DNA from: Rubrivivax sp.
GTDB lineage: Bacteria > Pseudomonadota > Gammaproteobacteria > Burkholderiales > Burkholderiaceae_C
Length of the DNA: 64,000 bases
Direction: 5' to 3'
NCBI GenBank assembly: GCA_027487905.1
Contig: JAIYCR010000044.1
Location: forward strand, 1-64,000
The stretch's first letter is position 1, and the number at the start of each line of letters is the position of its first letter. This document shows positions 52,285 through 61,645 of this stretch, piece after piece. A model generated the notes under the pieces. The model was given only the letters and a program-made list of their open reading frames with translations, was not told the DNA's origin and did not search any database. A program made the position numbers and the translations under genes.

Positions 52285-52945
52285 AGCCGAGCCGCTGAGC
52301 TTCACGGTCCACGGCGTGGGCGTGCCAGACCTGGCCGACCGGCGCCAGGTGCGCAACGGTCGGTTGAAGATGATCGCGGTGCTGCTGGTGTGCGCCGCGC
52401 CGGTGATCGCCTCCTACTTCACCTACTTCGTCATCCGACCCGAGGGCCGTACCAACTACAGCGCCCTGGTGACGCCGCCCGTGCCCGTGCCGGCGACGCT
52501 TGCGATGAAGGGCCTGGACGGCCAGCCAGTGCGGGGCGAAAGCCTCAAGGGCCAATGGCTGCTGGTGAGCGTCGCCCCTTCCAGCTGCGATGCGCGCTGT
52601 GAACGTCACCTGGTGCTCCAGCGCCAGCTGCGCGAGACGCTGGGCCGAGACAAGGACCGCCTGGACAAGGTGTGGCTGGTCACCGACGACGCGCCGCTGC
52701 GGCCGGAGCTCGCCGCCGCGGTGTCGGCCGCGCCTTCCACCACCGTGCTGCGGGTCGACCGGCAGGCCTTGTCGGCCTGGCTGCAGGCGTCGCCGGGTCG
52801 CTCGCTTGCCGATCAGCTCTACATCGTCGACCCGATGGGCAACTGGATGATGCGCACCCCCGAAGACCCGGATCCGGCCCGCCTCAAGCGCGACGTCGAG
52901 CGGCTGCTGCGGGCGTCCTCGTCCTGGGACGAGGCCGGTCGCTGA
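52244..52945 (+). CDS. SCO-like thioredoxin-fold membrane protein of the oxidase cluster
   Basis: This 233-residue protein has one N-terminal helix (about residues 46-66, IAVLLVCAAPVIASYFTYFVI) and a thioredoxin-like periplasmic domain. The stretch VSVAPSSCDARCERHLVLQR (about 110-129) keeps a C-x3-C pair like the copper-binding motif of SCO1/SenC, but lacks the flanking Pro residues and the partner His region is not evident. VDPMGNWMMR (about 205) fits the end of the fold. The gene overlaps the SURF1 gene by 41 bases. It may be a divergent copper or redox factor for the oxidase. Confidence 0.7.
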   Translation: MSGSKSSVPAAAAEAEPLSFTVHGVGVPDLADRRQVRNGRLKMIAVLLVCAAPVIASYFTYFVIRPEGRTNYSALVTPPVPVPATLAMKGLDGQPVRGESLKGQWLLVSVAPSSCDARCERHLVLQRQLRETLGRDKDRLDKVWLVTDDAPLRPELAAAVSAAPSTTVLRVDRQALSAWLQASPGRSLADQLYIVDPMGNWMMRTPEDPDPARLKRDVERLLRASSSWDEAGR

Positions 52946-52999
52946 GCGCACGCCGTCCGCGCGCACGCCGCCCCCTTCACCCAGCGCCCGAGAACCCCC

Positions 53000-54241
53000 A
53001 TGGACGCCACCCCCCTGGTCGATCTGTCCCCACTGGCCCGCCTTGCCCTGGTCGGCCTGCTGCTGGCCGCGGCGCCCCTGGCGTGGGTGGGCTGGCGGCA
53101 GCGCCATGCGCCGGCTGCGGCCCGGCTGCGCGCGCTGACCTTCGTGATCGTCTTCCTGACCTTCGATCTGGTCGTCTTCGGCTCCTTCACCCGGCTCACC
53201 GATTCCGGTCTGGGGTGCCCGGATTGGCCGGGCTGCTATGGAAGTGCCAGCCCGCTGGGTGCCCGCGAGGAAATCCATGCCGCCCAGACCGCTCTGCCCA
53301 CCGGTCCGGTGACCCATGGCAAGGCGTGGATCGAAATGATCCACCGCTACCTGGCCTCGGCCGTCGGCTTCCTGATCATCGTGCTGACCGTGGGCGCCTG
53401 GATGGTCGCGCGCCGCGGCGATGGGGCCTCGTCGGGCACTGGCTCGGCCCGTTGGCCGCTGTCGCCCTGGTGGGCCACGGCCAGCCTGGTGTGGGTGATC
53501 GCCCAAGGGGCCTTCGGTGCCCTGACGGTGACGATGAAGCTCTATCCGGCCATCGTCACGCTGCACCTGCTCGGGGGCCTGGGCCTGCTGGCGCTGCTGG
53601 CGGTGCAGGCGCAGGTGCTGGAGCCCCGGCCACTGCCCACCGCCCGCAGCGGCCGGCGCCTGCTGGTCGCGGTGGCCGCGGCGCTGCTGCTGCAGATCAC
53701 CCTGGGCGGCTGGGTCAGCACCAACTATGCGGTGCTGGCCTGCACCGACTTTCCCACCTGCCAGGGCCAGTGGTGGCCGCCGATGGACGCGCGGGAGGCC
53801 TTCTCGGTCATCCGCCCGCTGGGGGAATCGGCCTCAGGCGGCTATCTGCCCTTCGAGGCGCTCACCGCCATCCACATGGCGCACCGGCTGGGCGCCGTGT
53901 TGCTCTTCAGCCTGCTGATCGCGCTGGTCGTCTCGCTGTGGCGGCAAGGTGGCGCCACGCCCCGCCGCCTCGCGCTGGCCTGGACGGCGATGGCGGCGTG
54001 GCAGCTGGTATCCGGGTTGAGCAATGTCGTGCTGGGCTGGCCGCTGCTGGCTGCCGTGGCCCACAGCGCCGGCGCCGCGGCCATGGTGGTGCTGGCTGCG
54101 CTGCACCTCACCCGCGTCGCGCAGGGCCGCAGCGCTGAGCAGCCGCTGGCCGGGCGCGCCGCAGCGGGCGGCCTTCCGGCGTCCGCTCGCAGGCCCGACA
54201 CTCCCCTTTCCGCCGCCGCGGCCCGTCCGCGAGCGCACTGA
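53000..54241 (+). CDS. ctaA: Heme A synthase (CtaA/Cox15)
   Basis: This 413-residue polytopic enzyme oxidises the C8 methyl group of heme O to give heme A for the aa3 oxidase. Eight helices are visible. Heme-binding motifs include [20 protein letters not shown] (about residues 57-76), [13 protein letters not shown] (about 112-124) and the second half's [13 protein letters not shown] (about 291-303). The paired cysteines of the first loop and those near [12 protein letters not shown] are conserved features. It is followed 7 bases later by the farnesyltransferase gene, so the two steps of heme A synthesis are coupled. Confidence 0.94.
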   Translation: MDATPLVDLSPLARLALVGLLLAAAPLAWVGWRQRHAPAAARLRALTFVIVFLTFDLVVFGSFTRLTDSGLGCPDWPGCYGSASPLGAREEIHAAQTALPTGPVTHGKAWIEMIHRYLASAVGFLIIVLTVGAWMVARRGDGASSGTGSARWPLSPWWATASLVWVIAQGAFGALTVTMKLYPAIVTLHLLGGLGLLALLAVQAQVLEPRPLPTARSGRRLLVAVAAALLLQITLGGWVSTNYAVLACTDFPTCQGQWWPPMDAREAFSVIRPLGESASGGYLPFEALTAIHMAHRLGAVLLFSLLIALVVSLWRQGGATPRRLALAWTAMAAWQLVSGLSNVVLGWPLLAAVAHSAGAAAMVVLAALHLTRVAQGRSAEQPLAGRAAAGGLPASARRPDTPLSAAAARPRAH

Positions 54242-54248
54242 AGCGCCG

Positions 54249-55214
54249 ATGGCGCCCGTTCCCTCCACGATGAACCCCACCCTGTCCCCTCCTGCACCGG
54301 GCGAAGCCCCCCCGGTGGCGCAGTCGCTTCCGCCGCGCTGGCGGCAATACCTCGCGCTGACCAAGCCGCGGGTGGTCCAGCTCATCGTGTTCTGCGCGCT
54401 GATCGGCATGCTGCTGGCCGTGCCGGGCTGGCCCGATTGGCGGCTGGTGGCGCTGGGCACGGTGGGCATCTGGCTGGTGGCCTCGGCGGCGGCCGCCTTC
54501 AACTGCCTGGTCGAGCGACAGCTGGATGCGCGCATGCAGCGCACCGCCTGGCGGCCCACCGCCAAGGGCGAGCTGTCCGGGGTGCAGGCACTCACCTTCT
54601 CCGCGCTGCTGTGCGGCGCGGGCTGCGCGCTGCTGTATCTGTGGGTCAACCCGCTGACCATGTGGCTGACGCTGGCGACCTTCGTCGGCTACGCCATCGT
54701 CTACACCGTCATCCTCAAGCCCATGACGCCGCAGAACATCGTGATCGGCGGTGCTTCAGGCGCGATGCCGCCGGTGCTGGGCTGGGCGGTGATGCGCGGC
54801 GAAGTGGGCCCCGAGTCGCTGATCCTCTGCCTGATCATCTTCCTGTGGACGCCGCCGCACTTCTGGGCGCTGGCGCTGTACCGCACCGAGGACTACCGCC
54901 GTGCGGGCCTTCCGATGCTGCCGGTCACCCACGGCGCCGAGTTCACCCGGCTGCAGGTGCTGCTCTACACGGTGGTGCTGTTCGCCGCGACGCTGCTGCC
55001 TTTCATCGCCGGCATGAGCGGCTGGCTCTACCTGGCCAGTGCCGTGCTGCTGGGGCTGCGTTTCTGCCAGTACGGCTGGAGGCTGTGGCGCCACTACAGC
55101 GACTCGCTGGCTCGCCAGACTTTCCGTTTTTCCATCCTCCACCTGTCGCTGCTGTTCGCAGCGCTGCTGGCGGACCACTACCTGGGCGTCGCCCTGGCCA
55201 TGGGGGTGTTCTGA
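54249..55214 (+). CDS. ctaB: Protoheme IX farnesyltransferase (heme O synthase)
   Basis: This UbiA-family prenyltransferase of about 321 residues converts heme B to heme O. The prenyl-diphosphate-binding motif is in [20 protein letters not shown] (about residues 83-102), with the second Asp-rich loop in [20 protein letters not shown] (about 204-223). About nine helices are visible. An ATG at 54270 would shorten the unconserved N-terminus by 7 residues. Its stop overlaps the SCO1 start as TGATG. Together with CtaA it supplies heme A. Confidence 0.95.
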   Translation: MAPVPSTMNPTLSPPAPGEAPPVAQSLPPRWRQYLALTKPRVVQLIVFCALIGMLLAVPGWPDWRLVALGTVGIWLVASAAAAFNCLVERQLDARMQRTAWRPTAKGELSGVQALTFSALLCGAGCALLYLWVNPLTMWLTLATFVGYAIVYTVILKPMTPQNIVIGGASGAMPPVLGWAVMRGEVGPESLILCLIIFLWTPPHFWALALYRTEDYRRAGLPMLPVTHGAEFTRLQVLLYTVVLFAATLLPFIAGMSGWLYLASAVLLGLRFCQYGWRLWRHYSDSLARQTFRFSILHLSLLFAALLADHYLGVALAMGVF

Positions 55215-55879
55215 TGAAGCGCCGAATCTGGATTCGATCGACCGCTGCGGCGGGGCTGGCCCTGCTGGCCGGTGCCGGGGGCCTGACGGCGTGCAGCCCT
55301 TCCGGCGAGGGGGGCAAGGGGCCGGCGGGTGTGTCCGGTGGAGCCGGTGGCGGCAACAAGGCCTTCCACGGCATCGACATCACCGGCGCGGACTACGCGC
55401 GCAACTTCGCGCTCGCCGACCCGAGCGGCAAGCTGCGCACGCTGGACGAATTCAAGGGCCGGGTGGTGGTGGTGTTCTTCGGCTTCACCCAGTGCCCCGA
55501 CGTGTGTCCGACCACGATGGCCGAACTGGCGCAGATCCGCCAGTCGCTGGGCGCGGATGGCGAACGGCTGCAGGGCATCTTCGTGACGGTCGACCCGGAG
55601 CGCGACACGCCCGAACTGCTGGACGCCTATGTGAAGAACTTCGACCCGAGCTTCGTCGCGCTGCGCGGCGACCTGGCGCAGACCCAGGCGGTGGCCAAGG
55701 AGTTCAAGGTGTACTTCGCGAAGGTGACCGGCCGCAATGCCGGCAGCTACACCATCGACCACACCGCAGGTTCCTACGTGTTCGATGCGAAGGGGCGCGT
55801 GCGCCTTTTCCTGCGGCACGGCACGGGCGGCAGCGCCGTGGCTGCCGACCTCAAGCGCCTGCTCGACGAGGCCGCCTGA
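55214..55879 (+). CDS. SCO1/SenC copper chaperone lipoprotein
   Basis: This 221-residue protein delivers copper to the CuA site of subunit II. The signal sequence ends in a lipobox LTAC (about residues 24-27), so it should be a membrane-anchored lipoprotein. Copper ligands are CPDVCP (about 95-100) and the His in YTIDHTAGSYVFD (about 178-190). The thioredoxin-like fold is shown by VVVFFGFTQCPD and IFVTVDPERDTPE. It closes the oxidase biogenesis genes, with convergent rpoH 18 bases beyond. Confidence 0.95.
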   Translation: MKRRIWIRSTAAAGLALLAGAGGLTACSPSGEGGKGPAGVSGGAGGGNKAFHGIDITGADYARNFALADPSGKLRTLDEFKGRVVVVFFGFTQCPDVCPTTMAELAQIRQSLGADGERLQGIFVTVDPERDTPELLDAYVKNFDPSFVALRGDLAQTQAVAKEFKVYFAKVTGRNAGSYTIDHTAGSYVFDAKGRVRLFLRHGTGGSAVAADLKRLLDEAA

Positions 55880-55897
55880 GGGGCAGCCCCCGCCGCC

Positions 55898-56854
55898 TCA
55901 GGCGGTGGCGCCCTGGGCCTCGAGCGCGCGGCGCATCTTCTTCATCGCCGCGACCTCGATCTGGCGGATGCGCTCGGCGCTCACGCCGTAGTCGGCGGCG
56001 AGTTCGTGCAGCGTCATGCCGCCCGAGCTGTCGTCGTTCACCTTGAGCCAACGCTCCTCGACGATGCGGCGGCTGCGCTCGTCCAGGACGTTCAGCGCCT
56101 GCAGGATGCCGTCGCCAGCGAGGGCGTCGCGGCGGCGCGCCTCGAGCACCCGGGTGGGCTCGCTGCGCTCGTCGGCCAGGTAGGCGATGGGGGCGTAGCT
56201 TTCCTCGCCGTCGTCGGTCTGCGGGTCGAGTGCGACGTCGCCACCGGACAGGCGGGTTTCCATCTCGAGCACGTCCTCGCGCTTGACATTGAGCTCGCCG
56301 GCCACCCGGTCGACCTCGGCGGCGGTGAGGGTGCCGCGGTGGGTCTGCGCGTTGTCGTCTTCGCCCTTGAGCTGCTGCTTCATCGAGCGCAGGTTGAAGA
56401 AGAGCTTGCGCTGGCTCTTGGTGGTGGCCACCTTGACCATGCGCCAGTTCTTCAGGATGTACTCGTGCATCTCGGCCTTGATCCAGTGCAGCGCATAGCT
56501 CACCAGGCGCACGCCCTGATCGGGGTCGAAGCGCTTGACCGCCTTCATCAGGCCGACGTTGCCTTCCTGGATCAGGTCGCCATGGGGCAGGCCGTAGCCG
56601 AGGTACTGGCGTGCCACCGACACCACCAGGCGCAGGTGGGACACCACCATGCGGCTGGCGGCCTCCAGGTCGCCCTGGTCGCGCAGGCGCCGCGCGAGGC
56701 TGAGTTCCTCCTCGGCGGTGAGCAGCGGCACCCGGTTGACGGCGGAGATGTAGGCGTCCAGGTTGCCGATGGACGGCACCAGTGCCCACGGGTCGCGCAG
56801 CGCGACGGCCGACGCGGCGGCGGGGGCAACAGCAGCGGAGGAGAGTTGGGTCAT
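55898..56854 (-). CDS. rpoH: RNA polymerase sigma-32 factor
   Basis: This 318-residue heat-shock sigma factor has region 2.2-2.4 sequence GDLIQEGNVGLMKAVKRFDP (about residues 91-110), followed by VRLVSYALHWIKAEMHEYIL. The RpoH box QRKLFFNLR (about 142-150) separates it from the primary sigma factor. Region 4 has LHELAADYGVSAERIRQIEV (about 283-302) as the -35-binding helix-turn-helix. The N-terminus is about 25 residues longer than in E. coli. A perfect CIRCE element lies 41 bases upstream of the start and overlaps the likely promoter, pointing to HrcA control. Confidence 0.96.
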   Translation of the reverse strand: MTQLSSAAVAPAAASAVALRDPWALVPSIGNLDAYISAVNRVPLLTAEEELSLARRLRDQGDLEAASRMVVSHLRLVVSVARQYLGYGLPHGDLIQEGNVGLMKAVKRFDPDQGVRLVSYALHWIKAEMHEYILKNWRMVKVATTKSQRKLFFNLRSMKQQLKGEDDNAQTHRGTLTAAEVDRVAGELNVKREDVLEMETRLSGGDVALDPQTDDGEESYAPIAYLADERSEPTRVLEARRRDALAGDGILQALNVLDERSRRIVEERWLKVNDDSSGGMTLHELAADYGVSAERIRQIEVAAMKKMRRALEAQGATA

Positions 56855-56894
56855 GGGCGTCAGACTCCGGGTGAACCCTCAAGTTCCTGAAATA

Positions 56895-56921
56895 TTAGCA
56901 CTCTCGAAGGCCGAGTGCTAA
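56895..56921. promoter_or_regulatory. CIRCE element (HrcA operator) upstream of rpoH
   Basis: TTAGCACTC, nine bases, then GAGTGCTAA: an exact match to the CIRCE consensus bound by the heat-shock repressor HrcA. On the coding strand of rpoH it is followed directly by TAATAT, a probable -10 hexamer, so bound repressor would block the promoter. The rpoH start codon is 41 bases away. Confidence 0.95.
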
Positions 56922-56969
56922 ACCCGCGGCGGGGCCATTGGAAGGCTCCACTGATGCGAGCAAGCGCTT

Positions 56970-59900
56970 TCACCCAAACGCAGTGTCAGCCTCATCCAAC
57001 AGCTGATCGACCACCCGCAACAGTTCGCTCACGCTGACAGGCTTGGTCAGGTAATCCTGCGCTCCCGCCGCCAAGGTGGCGTCGATCTGGCTGGTCATGG
57101 CGTCGGCGGAGACTGCTACCACCGGAATGTGGGCGAGGTCGCTGTCCTCGCGCAGGCGGCGCAGCACCTCCAGGCCGTCGATGTCGGGCAGGTGCAGGTC
57201 CAGCAGCAGCAGGTCCACCGGCTCGGCGCGCAGCGCGGCCAGCCCGTCCAGGCCGGTCATCGCCACGGTGAGCTTGACCTGGGGGCGCTGCGCGAGGATG
57301 CCGCGCATCACCTCCACGTTGGTGGCGTTGTCCTCGATGTAGAGCACCCGGCGCCGGTGGTAGTCGTGGCTGACCGGCTCGGCGTCGCTGGCCTGCGGCA
57401 GCTCGGTCGCGACGGTCTGGGCGGCCGGCAGGCGCAGCATGAAGGCTGAACCCTGGCCGGCCACGCTGCGCGCGGTGAGGCTCCCGCCCATCAGCTCGGC
57501 CAGGCGCTGGCTGATCACCAGGCCAATGCCGGTGCCCTCGCGGGCCGAGCGTTCGCGGCCCAGCCGGTTGAAGGGCTGGAAGAGCTGCGCGAGCTGCTCG
57601 GGCGTCATGCCCAGGCCGGTGTCGGCCACCACCACCTCGACCATCGCGCGGTCGCCGAGCGCGCGCGCCATGATGCGCACGCTGCCGCGCTCGACGTTGT
57701 ACTTGACTGCGTTGGTCAGCAGGTTGGTCAGCACCTGGCGCACGCGGGTGGAGTCGCCGCGCACCCGCCGCGCGCCCGGCTCCAGGGTGTGGCTCAGGCT
57801 GAGTCCGCGCCGCTGCGCTTCCTGCGCGACCAGCGCGAGCGAGGCTTCGACCTGTTCGGCCAGGTCGATGTCCTGGGTCTGCAGCCTGAGCGTCCCTGAC
57901 TCGATGCGCGAAAGGTCCAGCACGTCGTTGATCATTTCCAGCAGGTGCCACCCGGCCTGCTGGATCTGTCCCACCCAGGGCCGCTGGTTGGGCGTGAGCG
58001 GGCTGCGCGGGTCCATCTCCAGCAGCTGCGCGAAGCCGAGCATCGCGTTCAGCGGGGTGCGCAGTTCGTGGCTCATGCGGGAGAGGAAATCGCTCTTGGC
58101 GCGGTTGGCTGCCTCGGCGCTCTCGCGTGCCCGCTCGCTTTCGGCCAGCCGCAGCTGCTCGGTGATGTCCTCGGCCACGCCGACGATGCGACGCGACTCG
58201 CCGCTGTCGTCGCGCAGCGCACTGACCACCGACTGCACCCAGATGCGCTGGCCGTTGCGCGCCACGTAGCGCTTGCGCAGTCGATAGCCGGGCGTCTCGC
58301 CGCGGATCAGCTGGCCCAGCAGTTCGGCTTCCGCCCGCCAGTCCTGGGGTTCGGTGAAATCCTGCACCCGCAGTTCGGCCAGCTCGTCGGCGCTGAAGCC
58401 GAGCAGTTCGCAGAACTTGGGGTTGGCCTGCCGGACCTGACCGTTGAGGTCGGTGTAGAGGATGCCGATGGGCACGGTGTTCAGGATGTTGCGGAAGCGC
58501 TGCTCGCTGTCGCGCAGGGCCAGCTCGGTGCGGGCGCGCTCGCGGATCTGCGCCTCGAGCTGGGCCGTGCGGGACTTCACCGCCACCGCGATGCGCCGGC
58601 TGCGGCCCGTCACCGTGAGCATCAGCGCGCCGAACATGGCCGTGCCCACCAGCCCGATCATCGACAGCAGCCACACATTGGCCTCGCCGAACCCCACCGA
58701 CGAGCCGCGCCGCGGGCGCCACTGGACCTGAAGCTCGAGGCCGGCGGCGGACAGGCGCTGGTGCACCGCGGGGCCGAAACCCTCGTCCGTTGCGTCCTGC
58801 CGGGCGCAGGAGGCGGGGCCGTAGACCGGGCCAGGGGAGGGCGGCGCGCCAGCTTCGGCAACCGGGGTCAGGCACAGCACCGTCCCGGCCGGCATGGCCT
58901 TGAGCACCGGGTCCACCAGCGTGTCCAGCCGCACGGTGCCCAGCAGCGCGCCGACCGCGCCAGCCGCACCCTCGGCGGCCCGGGCGGGCGAGGTGAACAC
59001 AAGGCGACCCACCCACAGAGCGGAGGGCTGGGCCTGCCTGCCGGGCTGAACCGCCACAAAGGCGCCCGGGCGCGGACCGGACCCCGGACCCGAACCCGGA
59101 CCCGGACCCGGACCCGGACCCGGACCCGGACCCACGGGCCAAGGGCCGCGACCCACATCGGCCGGCAGGCTCGGGGGCAGCGGACCTCCGCTCGCCGGGG
59201 CGCGGGTTCGCAGCAGCCACTGTTCGTCGCCGTTGCGCGGCTGGCGTTCATAGAAGCCGAGCGCGTCGATGGACGCGGGTTCACGCAGCCACTCGCTGGC
59301 CAGCAGGGCCAGGCTCTCGCGGGAGGCCGATGGCGCTGCGGCCTGCAGCGCGGCGGCAGCGTCCGCGGCCTGCACCGCATCGGCCACCCGCAGGCGCAGC
59401 GCGCTCAGCGCCGTCTGCGCCTGCTGCTCGAACACCGAGCGCTCGCGGTGCTGGTTCCAGCGCTCGGCCTGCACGATGGCCAGCGTCATCACCACGGTGG
59501 CCAGACCCATGGCCAGCCCCACCGTTCCCCGGCGCACCGCCCAGGCCCCGCGCGGGCGGCCGATGAGGGTCAGGGCAATGGGTGCGCCGATCATCACGCC
59601 GATGGCATCGCCCGACCACCAGGTGATGAAGGTCACCGGCGCGGCCACGGCCGATACCGCACCGGTGATCCACAGCACGCCGGTGGCAGCGGTGGCGCTG
59701 ACCAGCGTGGACAGGGCGCCGACCATGAAGAAGCGCGCGATGTCCGCCGGTTCGGTGAGCGTGAGCGGCCGGCTGACGAAGCGCCGCACCGCACCGGCGC
59801 CGACGGCCGCCTGCAGCGCGGCACCGGCGGCGATGACCCCGGGCACCGCCCAGGCCGAGGCCGAATCCAGCCCGCGCAGCCCGCCGAGCGTCAGGTTCAC

Positions 59901-60377
59901 CAGCAGCGCGCCGAAGAAGACGCCGGCGACGCCCGAGCGCCCGAACATCAGCGCGGCCGCCAGTCCGATGCCGGCGGAGGGGTACAGCGGCGATGCATAG
60001 CCGGGGGCGATGGCCACCAGCAGGGCGAGCAGGCCGATCAGCGCATAGGCGAGCGCGGTGATGGCGGCCACCATGGCTGGCGGCCGGCGCACCACGTCCT
60101 CGTCTTCAGGCGGGCGGGTGTCGCCCTCGGACCAGGCCGATGCCGAAGACGAAGTGGGCAAGGGGATGGAAAGGCCGGTCTCGCCGTTGTCGCCGAGCGA
60201 GGAGCGCAGGCCGGGCTCGGAACGTCCCGGCCGCGCGGGCTGGGACGATCGGGCGAAGGCACCCGAGGTCGAGTGCGGTTCGGCCGAGGCAGCGAAGCGC
60301 CTGCCGTCCGACGCAGGGCTTGCTGTGTCGGCAGGGGCAGGTCTGGGGACTGGGGCTGCGGGGCGGCGGTCCGGCAT
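56970..60377 (-). CDS. MASE1-PAS hybrid sensor histidine kinase
   Basis: This 1135-residue membrane kinase starts with a cytoplasmic Pro/Arg/Ser-rich tail of about 100 residues. A MASE1-like integral membrane sensor follows (about 100-300, with PSAGIGLAAALMFGRSG). An extracytoplasmic region (about 320-580) contains a Gly-Pro repeat. After another helix come a PAS domain (about 645-760, ILNTVPIGILYTDLNGQVRQ), HisKA with FLSRMSHELRTPLNAMLGF (His about 771), an HATPase with VVVADTGLGMTPEQL, and a receiver with Asp in LLLLDLHLPDIDG. The signal is unknown. It is transcribed toward rpoH but separated by 115 bases with the CIRCE site. Confidence 0.87.
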   Translation of the reverse strand: MPDRRPAAPVPRPAPADTASPASDGRRFAASAEPHSTSGAFARSSQPARPGRSEPGLRSSLGDNGETGLSIPLPTSSSASAWSEGDTRPPEDEDVVRRPPAMVAAITALAYALIGLLALLVAIAPGYASPLYPSAGIGLAAALMFGRSGVAGVFFGALLVNLTLGGLRGLDSASAWAVPGVIAAGAALQAAVGAGAVRRFVSRPLTLTEPADIARFFMVGALSTLVSATAATGVLWITGAVSAVAAPVTFITWWSGDAIGVMIGAPIALTLIGRPRGAWAVRRGTVGLAMGLATVVMTLAIVQAERWNQHRERSVFEQQAQTALSALRLRVADAVQAADAAAALQAAAPSASRESLALLASEWLREPASIDALGFYERQPRNGDEQWLLRTRAPASGGPLPPSLPADVGRGPWPVGPGPGPGPGPGPGSGPGSGPRPGAFVAVQPGRQAQPSALWVGRLVFTSPARAAEGAAGAVGALLGTVRLDTLVDPVLKAMPAGTVLCLTPVAEAGAPPSPGPVYGPASCARQDATDEGFGPAVHQRLSAAGLELQVQWRPRRGSSVGFGEANVWLLSMIGLVGTAMFGALMLTVTGRSRRIAVAVKSRTAQLEAQIRERARTELALRDSEQRFRNILNTVPIGILYTDLNGQVRQANPKFCELLGFSADELAELRVQDFTEPQDWRAEAELLGQLIRGETPGYRLRKRYVARNGQRIWVQSVVSALRDDSGESRRIVGVAEDITEQLRLAESERARESAEAANRAKSDFLSRMSHELRTPLNAMLGFAQLLEMDPRSPLTPNQRPWVGQIQQAGWHLLEMINDVLDLSRIESGTLRLQTQDIDLAEQVEASLALVAQEAQRRGLSLSHTLEPGARRVRGDSTRVRQVLTNLLTNAVKYNVERGSVRIMARALGDRAMVEVVVADTGLGMTPEQLAQLFQPFNRLGRERSAREGTGIGLVISQRLAELMGGSLTARSVAGQGSAFMLRLPAAQTVATELPQASDAEPVSHDYHRRRVLYIEDNATNVEVMRGILAQRPQVKLTVAMTGLDGLAALRAEPVDLLLLDLHLPDIDGLEVLRRLREDSDLAHIPVVAVSADAMTSQIDATLAAGAQDYLTKPVSVSELLRVVDQLLDEADTAFG
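59074..59133. repeat. Tandem GGACCC hexamers in the sensor kinase gene
   Basis: About nine near-perfect GGACCC units encode alternating Gly-Pro on the minus strand at about residues 415-435 of the kinase, between membrane segments. The unit is two codons, so copy changes alter length without shifting frame. Confidence 0.85.
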
Positions 60378-60424
60378 CGGGTTTCAGCACGTCCTGCGGC
60401 GCTGCAGGTCACGCGCCGGGACGG

Positions 60425-61519
60425 TCAGACGTTGAACAGGAAATTCAGCACATCGCCGTCCTTGACGACGTACTCCTTGCCCTCTGCGCGCATCTTGCCG
60501 GCCTCCTTCGCACCGTGTTCGCCCTTGCAGGCGATGTAGTCGTCGAAGGCGATCGTCTGGGCGCGGATGAAGCCGCGCTCGAAATCGGTGTGGATGACGC
60601 CGGCCGCCTGCGGCGCGGTGTCGCCGATGTGGATGGTCCACGCCCGGACCTCCTTCACGCCGGCGGTGAAGTAGGTCTGCAGGCCCAGCAGCGTGAAGGC
60701 TGCACGGATCAGGCGATTCAATCCCGGTTCGCTCTGGCCCATCTCGGCCAGGAAGAGCGCGCGGTCCTCGTCGGCCATGTCGGCCAGCTCGGCCTCGGTC
60801 TTCGCGCAGATCGCCACCACCGGCGCGTTCTGCGTGGCCGCATAGGCCCGCAGCCGCTCCAGGTGCGGGTTGCCTTCGAAGCCCGATTCGTCGACGTTGC
60901 CGACGAACATCGCCGGCTTGGCGGTGATCAGGCACAGCGGCTTCAACACCACCTGCTCCTCACGGCTGAACTCGAGGCTGCGCACCGGACGGGCCTCGTT
61001 CAGCGCAGCCTCGCAGCGCTTGAGCACGTCCACCAGGCGCTGGGCTTCCTTGTCGCCGCCCGACCGCGCGGTCTTCAGCGAGCGCTGCAGCGTCTTCTCC
61101 ACCGTGGCCAGGTCGGCCAGGCACAGCTCGGTCTGGATGACCTCGATGTCGGCCACCGGGTCGACGCGGCCCGCCACGTGGATGACGTTCTCGTCGTCGA
61201 AGCAGCGCACGACGTTGACGATGGCGTCGGTCTCGCGGATGTGGGCCAGGAACTGGTTGCCCAGACCTTCGCCCTTGCTGGCGCCCGCGACGAGGCCGGC
61301 GATGTCCACGAACTCGACGATGGCCGGCACCACGCGCTCGGGCTTGACGATGGTGGCCAGCTGCTGCAGCCGCGGATCGGGCAGTTCGACCACGCCCACG
61401 TTGGGCTCGATCGTGCAGAAGGGATAGTTTTCGGCGGCGATGCCGGCGCGGGTGAGCGCGTTGAAGAGGGTGGACTTGCCGACGTTGGGCAGGCCCACGA
61501 TGCCGCACTGCAGGCTCAT
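60425..61519 (-). CDS. ychF: Redox-regulated ATPase YchF (OLA1 family)
   Basis: This 364-residue P-loop protein of the Obg-like group prefers ATP over GTP and is linked to ribosomes and stress control. The P-loop is [17 protein letters not shown] (about residues 6-22). [20 protein letters not shown] (about 68-87) holds switch II. The C-terminal TGS domain has [20 protein letters not shown] and ends [13 protein letters not shown]. The length is standard. It diverges from the UbiH-type hydroxylase gene across 126 bases and ends 47 bases before the sensor kinase start. Confidence 0.97.
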   Translation of the reverse strand: MSLQCGIVGLPNVGKSTLFNALTRAGIAAENYPFCTIEPNVGVVELPDPRLQQLATIVKPERVVPAIVEFVDIAGLVAGASKGEGLGNQFLAHIRETDAIVNVVRCFDDENVIHVAGRVDPVADIEVIQTELCLADLATVEKTLQRSLKTARSGGDKEAQRLVDVLKRCEAALNEARPVRSLEFSREEQVVLKPLCLITAKPAMFVGNVDESGFEGNPHLERLRAYAATQNAPVVAICAKTEAELADMADEDRALFLAEMGQSEPGLNRLIRAAFTLLGLQTYFTAGVKEVRAWTIHIGDTAPQAAGVIHTDFERGFIRAQTIAFDDYIACKGEHGAKEAGKMRAEGKEYVVKDGDVLNFLFNV

Positions 61520-61633
61520 GACGGGGACTTTCGGGGAGGCGGGAAGGGCTTGCGGGCCACCTTCGTGACAGCAGGCCGGATCGTCCGGCGTCGAGCCGGG
61601 GGAAAGCTCGGGATTCTAGGCGGGGGCACCCCC

Positions 61634-61639
61634 TAAACT
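61634..61639 (+). promoter_or_regulatory. Putative -10 element giving a leaderless ubiH transcript
   Basis: TAAACT ends 6 bases before the ubiH ATG, the same spacing as the TACACT hexamer before algH. No Shine-Dalgarno sequence precedes the ATG. A GGGGG-CA-CCCCC inverted repeat lies immediately upstream. The -35 region has no clear consensus. Confidence 0.4.
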
Positions 61640-61645
61640 CCGTCG

